Positions 9,501 through 21,500 of a stretch of DNA of 32,292 nucleotides are shown here, piece by piece. The notes beneath the pieces were generated by a model. That model had not been told where the DNA came from, searched no databases, and saw only the letters and a list, made by a program, of their open reading frames with translations. The number at the start of each line of letters is the position of its first letter. The first letter of the stretch is position 1. The DNA is from Actibacterium sp. (GTDB taxonomy: Bacteria > Pseudomonadota > Alphaproteobacteria > Rhodobacterales > Rhodobacteraceae): assembly GCA_016278325.1 (NCBI GenBank), contig JADQCB010000022.1, forward strand, positions 1-32,292, written 5' to 3'. Position numbers and translations under genes: made by a program.

Positions 9501-12500
9501 GAGATACCCCGCAAGATCGACCACCGCCCCGGTCCATGGCCCGGGGATCGAGATCGTCTGCTCGGATTCCGCAAGGATACCGTTCAGCGGCTCGGACAGG
9601 CCGTTCCGGCTTACCCGGATGACGCCGTCATCGCCGACAATCCCGTCTTCCCCTGTGCCGCCGAACAGCCGGTCATCGCCGGTGCCACCCTGGATCCGAT
9701 CGTCATGGCCGTTGCCATAGGCCACATCGGCGCCGGTCATGGCGCGGATCACGTCATCGCCGTCCTCACCGAAGAGCAGATCGCCGGCGCCCAGGCTGCC
9801 GGTATCGGTTCCGGCCGTGTAGTCGAGCAAGCGCACCGCGCGCGGGATCAGGCGCACGTCGCCACGCGGATGCGGGGCGTCTGTCGCGGCCGGGTCGTTC
9901 CCGATATCGGGTTGCGTGTCATAGGCGAATTGCAGGAAGGCACCGGCCGCATCGACCAGCACGTGAATATCGCCATTGTCGCCCAGGATCGTGTCCGCGT
10001 CCCTGCCGTGATCGGCGGGATCGCCAGAGGTGCTGTCGGCGCCGCTTCCCAACTCGTTTATCGCGATCTGAAGGCCGGCCCCCCCGAACACGATATCGGC
10101 GCCATCGGGCCGCTGATCCGGCCGCACCAGCGTGTAGAGCGAGGAACTGCCGCCGATCAGGTCGTCCTGGCCGGAATTGCCGAAGATGACATCGCCGCCG
10201 CCGCCGCCCTCGACATAGTCGTCGCCGTCGGTTTCCTCCTCGAACGAGGGCACATGCACGAGATGCCCGTCCGGGCCCCGCCCGGCCGCAACGCGCACCG
10301 GCAGGATCGCACCGTCGCCCTGCACCGTGTCATCGCCGAGTTGGGCGAAGATCTTGTCATGCGAGGCACCGCCGGCGATGTCGTCGTCGCCGAACTGGCC
10401 GTCATTGCGCGCCTGATAGGCCGTGTCGTGATAGAGATCGGTGATCGCGAACCGCGTCCAGGGCGCACCCGCATGGCGCGGGTCGGCAAAGAGCGTTGCC
10501 CGATCGACATTGGCACTGCCGTCGCGGTTGTAGATATTGGACGCGGCCAGGCGCACGACTCGCGCATCCTGGCTGGGCAGCGGGCCGCTGTCCGGGCGCT
10601 GCCGCAGCGTGACGTTGTCGCCGAACGCCAGATCCTGCTCGGACCCGCCATCGATCCGGTCGCCGCCGCGCGCGCCCGCGGCATCGACCCGGTTCGCGCC
10701 GCCGACAAGGATGTCGCGGCCAGCCTCGCCAAAGATGACGTCATCGCCGCCCGTGTCGATCTGCGAACTCGCGATCTCCACGATCACCTCATAGGCTGTG
10801 GTGCGGATGCGCAGCGGCGGCTCTGTCACGTCGATCCGGCCATGATCGCCAAAGACGATGTCATCGCCCGCCCCGGCGCGAATCCTGTCCTCGCCCACCA
10901 GCATCAGATCGCCCGATTCCGAAAGCCGCGCGCCGGCGACCGGTACGCTCAGGACCGGCCCGGCCAGCGCGCGCTTTTGCGCCAGGCCCAGGCTGTCATC
11001 CGCATAGACGGTCAGATCTCCGAACGGATCGACGTTGAAACCGCTGTCGCCCCAAATCTGGTCGATCCCGCCGCGCCCGAGAATCCGGTCATCGCCGCCG
11101 CCGCCGGCCAGATGGTCGCCTTCGCGGCTGCCGATGATGACGTCGTCATTGGCGCCGCCATAGGCCGTGATCTTGCCGGCCTCGACCCCGGCCTCGACCC
11201 CGGCCTCGAAGACGCCGGAGACCAGCGTGCCGCCCCCCTCCAGGATCAGCGTCCGCCCATCGGCCGAGATCTCGGCGATGCGGTAAAGCCCGTCATTTCC
11301 GCCGGCCCCGGCAACGGCGATCTGCCGCCCGGCGCGGAACCCGGCCTCAAACCAGCTCGACTGCGCGGTGATGCTGCGCGCGCCCGCATTGACGGTAAGG
11401 GCGCCGGCCATCTGCGCATGGGTGAGGATCGCATCGCGTCCCGCCACCAGGAACGGGTCGGCCACCGGCAGAACGAAATGGCTGCGGATATCGGCCAGAT
11501 GCGCGGCGGTGAAGGGCGGGAACGGCTTTTCGCCGAAATTCCTGCCCTTGGTGTCCTCGGGATCGCCGGCGTAGAACACGCCATCCTGCGACGTATCGCC
11601 ATATACGACCAGAAGCGAACCGGCGCCGCCGCCGCCCTCCACCATGATCGTGTCGCCACCGGCCAGCCCGTTCGCCCCGATCCGGTTGCCGCCGCCATGG
11701 ATCATGGTCAGCCCGCCATGAATCGCCGTCTCACCACCCTGGCCATGCGTCGTGGGCTGCAGGGTGCCATCGACGCGCAGGGAATCGTCGCCCTGCCCCA
11801 TCATGATGTTCAGGACCTCGATGCTCGAGCGCACCGGATCGGTCACGAAATTGCCGTCCGCATCGAGCTGCTGGGTCCCCCAGGAAATGCCGCCCGGGAT
11901 CGTCGCCGGTTCACCGAAGCCGGTGGCCGGGAAGGTAAGGTCGATCGCCATGCCGAAGCCTGTGAGGCCAGTCGAGGTCAGGACGCCCGATTTGTCCTCC
12001 TGCGAGCCATCGTCGAATATGTTGAGCACATCGATCTGCGCCGCCTCGTCGGGCTGCGGACCGATTCCGACCGCCTCGCCCGGGGTCTCGCCCGGCAGGA
12101 TGATCGCCGGGGCGAGCGAGCGGTCGGCGCCGGTAACGCCTCCCTCGACCGAAAGCGGCCCCTGGATCGCCGTGAGAAGATGCGGCCGTGCCGCAAAGCT
12201 CATCTTGTCGCGCAGGTCGGGCGGCAGCGTGTAGTCGTCATTGACCGTGACCGTCACCCGCACTTCCCGCGCCCAGTTGCTCGCGTCGAAGCGCACCGCA
12301 TCCGCGATCCGCGCAACGCGCGCCGCACCCGTGCCCGCGACAAGCGAGTCATCCGGCACGAGACGCAGGAACTCGCGGCCCTGGCCGTCCAGTTCCAGCA
12401 GCGCGATCTGATAGGTCCCGGCATTGGGGCCTGCCCCCACCCGGATCCTGTGGCCCGGCAGGAACCCGTCGGCCAGCCAGCTGCCGCCATCGGTCCGGGT

Positions 12501-15500
12501 GATCGTGTCGCCGATCGGGCTGTCACCGAAGACGACACCGCCGTTGAACAGGCCATCCACGGTCGCGAGCGACAGGGTCACCCCGCTCATGCTTGCCGCC
12601 GTGAAATCCGCCGTTTCAAAGACGATGCGGTCGGCGAAGACGTTCTTCACCGTCAGCGCCGTCTCGACGCCGGTGTCATTCGCGCCGCCGCCCGAAACCG
12701 TGATCCGGTCGCCGATCTCGACCCCCGCATCAAGGAACGACCCCAGGTCGGTCCGGTGGATCGTGTCGCCATCGAACGTCACCGGCCCGGTGAACAGCTG
12801 CGCTTCCTCGAACCGGCCGACATCGACATCGTGCAGCAGCCGGTCGTCGCCGGTAACCGTGTCGACCGCGCTTTGCACACGGCCCTGCCCGTCGGACAAC
12901 AGCGCGATGGTCACATCCTCGCCGGGCTCCGGCGCCTTTGTCAGGCGAAGCGTATAGTCGTCATTCGTGTTGTTGGTGATCAGCGTGTCTCCGGCGCTCT
13001 CGGTCACCACCACATCCGGCGCATCGTTGTCGAGGATTTTCACCCCCAGCCGCGCCGGCGCCACGCCATCGAACACGCTGCCTGCCGAGGTCACGGTCGC
13101 TTCTATCTGCAGGCCACGGGGATCCTCGGGCCGGGCGTCGTCAATCGCGGTCAGCGTCACCCATTGCACATCGTCCCAGTTCGTCGCATCGAAGCTCAGC
13201 GTCGGGCTGGAGAAAGTCAGCTGCGCATCGGCATCCGGCGCAAGCAGTTCGGCCAGCGAAACCGTCACCGTACTGCCCGCCTCGGGGGCGCGGCTGAGGC
13301 TCACACCCACCCGATCGGTAAAGCCCTCCGGCCCTTCAAGAACCCGCGTGTCGAACCCGTCATGCGCAAGCACGATGTCGGGCCGGTCGTTATCCTGGAC
13401 CGTCACCTCGACATTGCGCACCGCCAGCCCGTCATAGATCGACGCCGCCGGGTCGCCGCCGGGCGCCGCGACCGCGATCACCGAGTGGCTGACCACGACC
13501 GTGCGCGCGCCCTCCTCGCGCGTGTCTTCGGCCGCCGCAAGCCAGACGGATTGCGCCTGTGACCAGTTCGTGTGGTCGAAGACGAGAACGACATCGCGCG
13601 TCGGAATTTCCTCATCCGCGCCATTGACCGGGACGAGATCCTGGAAATCGCCCGATGCAGTGCCAAGCAGGATCGAATCCCCGCCATCGGGCACACCGTC
13701 GCCGTTGCGATCGATCCGGACACGCGGCGCCTCGGTCGGGTCGAACGCCGTCTCGTCATTCGGCGAGCGCGCGGCCGAAACTGTGACATAGACCCGGGTG
13801 CCCGCCTTGATCGCCTCGTTCAGCGAAATCTCGTAGCGATCGCCTGAACCGCCCTCGCGCACGATCGTGCGTCCGTCCTCATTACCGTCCTTGTCAACCT
13901 CCCGGATCTCCACCGGGCCGCGGCTTTCGCCGGCCACCGTCAGTTCGACGCCTTCGGCCGTCAGGCCGCGATAACTGCCATCGCTGATGACACCGTGATT
14001 GATCACCGCGCTCTGGCCTTCCAGGCTTGCGCTGCTGATCGACTTGGTCACGTCGCCCGCGACATTGACCACGTCGCTGCCGAGATTGCCGATCAGGCGA
14101 ACCGCCAAGCCGATCCGTGTCGATTGCACGAAGAACTCGTCATCGCCCTCCAGGCCGTCGACTTCGAGCACCTCGACATTGTCGAAAGACACGTTGAGGC
14201 CACCGCCAAAGACGCCGTCCTCGCGGATCACGAAGGCATCGCCGAACTCCGTCCCCAGGATCACGACCTTGTCAAAGCCGGTGCCGCCATCGATCGAGAC
14301 CGGCGCGTTCATGTTGTAGCGAACCTGGTCCTCGCCCGTGCCGGTGTTGATGATGTTGCGCCCCGCGATGGAGAACTGGTCGATTATCGGGTCGAAGTTC
14401 TCGTCCCCGAGCGCGAAGGCCCGCACGATGAAAAGATCGTTGCCGGCGTCGCCTTCGAGACGGATCTCGGCCTTGTTGGAATAGACCGTGAAGCTGTCAT
14501 TGCCGTCCCCGCCCTGCGCAAGGAGCGGTTGCAGCGCGCCGGTCGTGAGATAGCCGCGCGTGGTGCGGATCACATCGGGCGGCATGTCGCCCGGCGCCGG
14601 GTTCAGGTGGAACGGCGCGCCGTCCGGGTTCGCCGGATCGGCCACGCCGTGAAGCTGGCCGATCTGGAAGCGGTCGGCACCGCCGCCCCCGTCCAGCGAG
14701 GTGATCGCGCTGTTGCCGTCCACGGCGAACAGGTCGGCGCTGCCAAGGCCGAAGACCTTCAGCCGCCCGTTCACCGCGCGGTCATAGTTGATCCGCTGCA
14801 CGGCGGCGGGGCGTTCATCGCCTGTCTGTGCCTGCCCGATGGCATTGTCGAGCGACCGATCGGAACCGTCCGGATCGGCATGCATCAGGGCCACGAATGC
14901 CGGATCAGAGGTCGTGCGCGCCGCGATCGAGGTGATCCGGCGCAGCAGGAACACGTCCGCCTCGTCCGAGCCGGTAATCGACAGGATGTCGGCGCCGTTA
15001 TCCGGCGCCCCGGTATCGAGAACGTTGATCACATAGTCGCGCTGTGCGCCATAGGTGCCGGTCGTGTTCACGACATAGACATCCGTGTCGCCCTGTCCGT
15101 CGAGATCGAGCGTGTCCCGCAGGCCGTCGGCCCGCGTTGTCGTCATCGTGCGCAGCGTGTTGACGACAATCTCGTCCTCCTGCCCGGCGGTCCGGATAAA
15201 GCCCTGCGTATCCAGTTGCAGATCGTTCAGCGTGACCAGGTCCACGTCATCGCCCGATTGCAGCACGAACCGCTCGCCATTCTGATCGCCGCGGGTCGCG
15301 ATCTGCCCGTGCAGATCGACATTGCTTCCGAAATCCGGGTCGGCATCGCTTGCGGACCGGGCCGCGCCCATCCGCGTCGTATCCACCTGCATCGTGACGC
15401 CGGTGCCGGCGATGATGATGGCGTTCTGCGGCATCGCCACATCGTCGCCGACCCAGAGCGCGACCGAGCCTGCCGCATCGACAGCCGCACGGGACAGCGA

Positions 15501-18500
15501 TTGCAGCACGCCCTGTTCGACCCGGCGCGCCCCGTCGACAAGAAAGTTCAGATCCTCGGCCGGGTCCGTCGCCGCCAGCGGCCGGCCGCGCGGCAGGGTC
15601 GGAACCTCACCCGTGTCCGGGACAGTCAGCCGCACATCGCCGTCAGCGGCGCGCGCAAGAAGCAGGTTCAGCTCATTCGCCGTCTCGGTGAGGTAGATGC
15701 CGAACTGGCCATCCGCCGTCACCCTGCCGGTAAAGTCGCCCGGCACGCCGCTGTCGATGTCGAGATCGTCAGAGGGCGCGCCGATCGCGCCGCCAGCGGC
15801 CACAAGGTCGATGTGACGGCCGGTGACGTTGTCATCCTCGCCCGCGCCGCCGTTGCTGTCGAGGATGCCGCCGCTGCGCGCCGTCAGCGTGACATCGCCC
15901 TGTTCGCTGTCGATCCTGTTGACGCGCATGTCGCCCGCGGTTTCCCCCAGCCGGATCGTCAGCGGCGCCCGGGCGGTCAACGTCCCCTTTACCGCCGATC
16001 TGTTCACGCTGTCGAGCAGATCGGTCTCGACGAAATCGGCATCGGTGCCGATCCCGCCCCTGTCGGCGGTCAGATCGATGTTCACGCCGCTCACGTCGAA
16101 CGGATCGGGCGTACCATCGGACGGGTCGGAATCGAGAATGCCGCGTGGCGCCGAAAGCGTCACGTCCCCCGCCGAGGATGCAATCCGACCGACCCGCAGA
16201 TCGTCGAGATCGCCGGCCAGAACCGCGTCGATCTCGGTCAACGCGATATCGCCATTCGTCGCCGCGTCGATGTAATGCGCGCCATTGCCGTCGCCATCGC
16301 CGCGCAGGATGTTGGTGTTCGACACGATCCGCACGGTCTGCGCATCCGATGCGTCCAGAAGCTGCCCGTCGGTGGTCGAGAGCCCGGTCATGGTGATCCG
16401 GCTTCCCGCCTCGACGAGGTCGAAGTCCCAGGTCGTCGTCGCCAGCCTGTGCGCATCGGGCGAATAGCCGGCGCCAGCGCCAAGCGACAGCACACCCCGG
16501 TCGGGATAGAAGAACGACCGATAGGTGCCGTCATCGACGCCGTCGCCGTCCACCTTGACGCCCGGGCCATCCACCGTCTCGTTCTCGCGCTGCGCGTTGC
16601 GCAGCGAAAGCGTGGCCTCGGTCGCCGCGGCGATGACCCCCGCGGTCACTGTCGCCACGTCGGCCGTCATCCCGGTGCGGATGCGCAGCCCGAGATCCAT
16701 CCAGAGCCGGTCCCCCGAGGCGCCGTAAATCGACTCGTCCTCGTTCGCCTGGCGGACCAGTTGCACCTGCACCGCATTGGCGGCGGTGCCGACATCGCCC
16801 GATATCGCGTCGATCCCGTGGAACAGCGACACGGTGCGCACCGCCGTCCCCGTCGCCAGGTTCGACGCCCGGGTAAGGGTCAGCACATTGCCATCGACCT
16901 GCGCGACCTGGTGCACCTCGTCGCCGATCCGGATCAGGTCGCGCGCGGCAATGCGCATGTCCGCCCAGTTGGCACCATCGGTGCGCACCAGCTCTTGCGC
17001 CCCGGCGCTGCCGATGCACAGCTCGATCTCGGTCCTGTCCACCGCCCAGGGCATGAATTCGGTATCTGCAAAGCGCCGCACCCGGTCGCCATCGCCCATC
17101 GTGTTGGTGCGGATCACCGCGCCGTCCGTCAGGATGTCGCCCCCGGTGTTCAGAATTCGCGTCTCGCCCAGCGGGTTCTCGATCGCCGCGCCGTTCTCGT
17201 TGGTGCCCGACAGCAGGATGTCGCCCGCGCCAAGATTGCGGATATCGACCAACGGGTCGCCATAGCCCTCCTTGATCGCGAACTTCATCGCGCTCGCCGA
17301 TCCGTCCTGATCGACCAGATACACTTTCGCCCTGGCCGTCTCGTTGATCATGTCGATACGGTTCACGACCAGGTCGAAATCCGAAAGGTTCGTCAGCCGC
17401 ACCTCGTCGAAGCCGCGCAACACCCGAAGCTCGGTCCAGTATTTGCCGGGCGATGCGATGTCACTGTCCTGGGTGATCCGCGCGTTCGACGCCCACATCA
17501 CGACCTCGCCGACATTGCTTGGTGCGATATCAGCGACCTCGATCACCTTCTCGCCCGCAGCATTCGTGTAATAAGCCGGTGTGCCGATCTGCCGGAACCC
17601 GAAATCGCCGTTCTCGTCCTTCAGCTTGACATTGATCGCGCGCACGACATTGCCGTCCGGATCGACCACCAGTTCGGGCGACGGCCCCATGCTGATCTCG
17701 ATGTCCGAATCCCATTCGATACCGGCGCGCTCGGCGATATAATCGTCGTCTTCACCGTATTCGCTCGAGCGGCCGACCCGAAAGCCCACATCGTCGGTGC
17801 TGCCGGCGTCGACGGCGCCATAGACGGCCAGAAACGGATAGATCGGGTCTGATCGAAGGGCATCCACAGGCAGATCGGCCGGGTGCATGGTCTGGTACGA
17901 CAGGCGCGGCGCGGCGAACACCGTCGTCCCGGCATCGCCGTCGACCAGCGCCTTGTATCTGACCGTCGGGTCAATGTCCTTGGTGCCCGCGCCGATCCCC
18001 CAAAACACCGCCCTGGCGTTATTGTCGAAATCGATCTGCGCCGCATCGGTTTCGAAATCGGCGCCGCGCCGGGCATGGATCAGCGTGCCGTCGGTCAGCG
18101 GATCGTGGCCGCTGGCCAGATGCCCCTCGATCAGAACGCCGCTGTGGATGTCGATCGTGCTGTCGATCTCGGCCCGCGTGCCGCCGAACAGGCCGCCCGC
18201 CTCGGCGCGGACATAATTGTTCACCTTCAGATCGCCGCCAAGCCCGCGCGAAAAGTTTTCCAGTGCGGGCACGATGCCGAGATTCGCGGTCACGTCGACG
18301 GTTCGGGCGTCGATCTCGGCCCCGTCGCCGACCACCGAGAACGTATAGGCCGTCACATTGGCCGTGTTATAGGCGCCCGCCCCCGCGATAAGGCCGCCCC
18401 CGTCGGCCACGACGCTTGTCGTCGTCTCGAAATCCGACTGCGCAAACTGGCGGTAATTGCCGGCCGCCTCGATCGTGACGGAATCCGCCTGCACCACGGC

Positions 18501-21500
18501 GGCCGGCTCATTCGCCGTGTCGTTGCCACCACTCCCCATGGACAGGCCATGGTGCGATGTTCCGGTCGAATCGCTTTCGGTGATCCGGGCGAGTTGGCCA
18601 ACCGCAGTCGTGCTGCGCATCGTCACCGTCACGGTGCCCTTGGACTCTCCAACCTTGAGCACCCCGCCGGCGGCATTGCTTACCGTCATGTCGGCCTTGC
18701 TGTCGGCCAGCGAGAACAGCGTGACATCGCCCGTCGCCTGCACCAGATCGGCGTTGATGAAGGCCTGCGCCTGCGAATTCACCGTCAGGTCGGCCGTGGG
18801 CAGGGAAAGCTCGAAAAGTCCGCCGCCGCCGCCGCGCGCCTCGGATTTCGTCCGCCCGTCGAAGCCGACGAAGACGGAATCGCGCACCGGCACGCCCTCT
18901 TCGTTCTCAAGCCCCATGCCGGGTTGATCCGTCGGGTTGCCGGGCAGCGCGTCGAGGTCGAGGCGGAACTCATGGCGCCCCTTGGTCGGGGCGCCGATAT
19001 CGACCTCCACCCGTTCGAGCCGATTGGAATACCCCAGCGTCACCGGCACAAACACCCCGCTGTCCAGCTGCACGTTCCGCACGCCAGAGAAGGTCACCGC
19101 GTTGCCGTCGGCATCCAGCAGGCGGAAACCATCGGCCAGGGCGGTGTCGGTCGCAGCTTCGGCAACGCGATAGGTCACCCCCTGGCGCAGGCCCGCGATC
19201 GCCAGATCCGTCGCCTTGATGAAAGAATGAACGGTTCTGTTGTCGTAGGTGTCGGGGACGGCGGCGATCTCGATCGGCGTCACCGGGGTGACCACATCGC
19301 CGTTCTCGTCATAGACGCCCTTCGCCTCGTCCAGCGTCTTGGCAAGCTTGATGCGGAAATCGTCAACCTTGATGACGTAATAGCCGCGGCCCGCCCGCAA
19401 CCCGTCGATCGGCTGGGCGGTCCCTTCCGTCGCTTCGGCGGAATAGATCACCAGGTCGCCGGTCTGGAAGTCGTGGGTCTCCATCACGCCGTTCCGGTCT
19501 GCGTCGGTGCCCAGGTAGATCTCGTTATTGTCCTCGGTGATCAGGTCGCCCTCGCCATCGACATCCGGCTCGGTCCCGTTGCCGCGCGTATCGACCAGGG
19601 CACCGTTGAACGCCTTCGCCGCTCCGGTGTTGCTGTAGGTCACCAGATCGCCGGCGGCGAAGGGCATCGCGCCGGGATCGATGACGCCCGAGGAAACATC
19701 ATCGCCTTCGAAGGTCAGCCGGTCGGTCGCGGCGTTGAAATCCGAATTTGCCAGACGGATCGTGAAATCGTCGACGACGCGGACCTTGTAGCTCTGTTGC
19801 GAAAGCCCGCCGATCGCATCGCCCGAGGGCACATAGACGATCTGGTCGTTGTCGCTGAAGTTGTGACGATAGGCAAAGCGGATCGTGTCGCTCAGCGGAT
19901 CGACCTGCGCCGCCCCTTCCGGCGCGACGGCATAGAAACGGTGCATCCCCGTCGAGGTCTCAAGCGCAACCGGCGCGCCGGTGCCGTTCTCGGCATCGGA
20001 CTTGGACGTGTAAAGCTCGATCCCGCCGAGGGCATTATCGACGACGCGCACGTAATAATTCTGCGCCGCATCCACGACTTTGGAATTCGATCCTGCGTCG
20101 TAACCGACCCGCTGGCCGGTGAACAGCGCGATTCCGGGACCGACATAGATGCGGTCGGCAGCAGTATCGACACCACGCGGGGCCAGAATGTCCAGCTTGC
20201 CACTCTGCGAACCGGTATCCTCGGCCTGGCTCTTGGTGTCATAAAGCTCGATCATGAAGGCATCGATGATCCGGACATAAGCGGTGCCGTCGGTCGCGAA
20301 ATCGCTTTCCACCGCGTCGCCGGTCGCAAGGTTGTGTGCGCTGGCAAAGCGGATCTGGCCCGCAGCCTCGTCGATCGAACTGATCGATGCCGGCGCATTG
20401 CGGATGGGCAGCCTGGCAGCCGAGGCATCGAAGCCCTGCGCCGCATCGATGGACAGGGCCGCGCCCAGGCGGAAATTGTCGGTCGGGTCGGGGGTTTGGC
20501 CGGCAACCTCCATCACCGTATAGGGGCCATCTGCCGCGCCGGCCCCGGTCAGGACGATCGCATCGCCTTCCTGCAGGCCGTGCCGTTCGAAGCCGACCGT
20601 GTCGGTCGTGCCGTTCATCGTCACCACGTCCGAGGGTTCGTCGGCCGCACCCTCGGAAGCCGTCGCGCCAACCGTGACATCGGCGGCAAGGACTCGCGCG
20701 CCGTCGCCGAGGAATGCCTCGACATCGTTATCGGCCCGTGCATCGGTCTGGACGGCGCCGATATCGATGCCGCCGCCGCCATAGGCGCTGCCCTTGGCCT
20801 TCGCCTCGCCCACGATGTTGTTGGCCGTGACGTTCATATCGCCCGTCATCCGGGCGATCGCGCCGTCATCCAGGAAGGCCGCCGTGTCGGTCCACGTATA
20901 GGCATCCACGTTGGAGCCGCGGCCGCCGGCGATGGCGCCGCTCGCAACCAGAGTGTCCGAGTATGTGGCGGCCTGGCTCGTTGCCGCGACATCCAGATTC
21001 CGGCCGCTGACCTGCGCCCCCTCGCCCAGCCACGCCCGCGAACTGACGGACAGGTCCACATCCGCCACCAACACCGCGACGGCAAGCCCGCCTCCGGCGC
21101 CGACTTCGCCTGTAACCGAGGCATAGTCGCGACCCGTATCGCTTGTGACAGAGATGTCGGCCGTGGTCGTCACGACGGCGTTGTCACCGATCCACGCCTG
21201 GGTGGTCGCCTTGTCGGTGTCATTCCGCGACCCGACATAGGCCACGCCCTTGGCACCGGAACCCGCACCGACCGCCACGCCGACAACCAGCAGGTCAGCC
21301 TTTGCCGACCGCTTCGTCGATGCCGCCGAGACCGCAAGGCTGTTGGCCTCGATCGAACTGCCGGCCCCGACATGCGCGGTAAGCGCACCGTCTACCGTCG
21401 CCGTCGGCAACAGCACCGCCACCGCGATGCCGCCGCCCGCGCCGCCATGCGCCCAGGAATAGGCATCATTGCTTTCTTTCGCGACGATCGAGACATTGCC

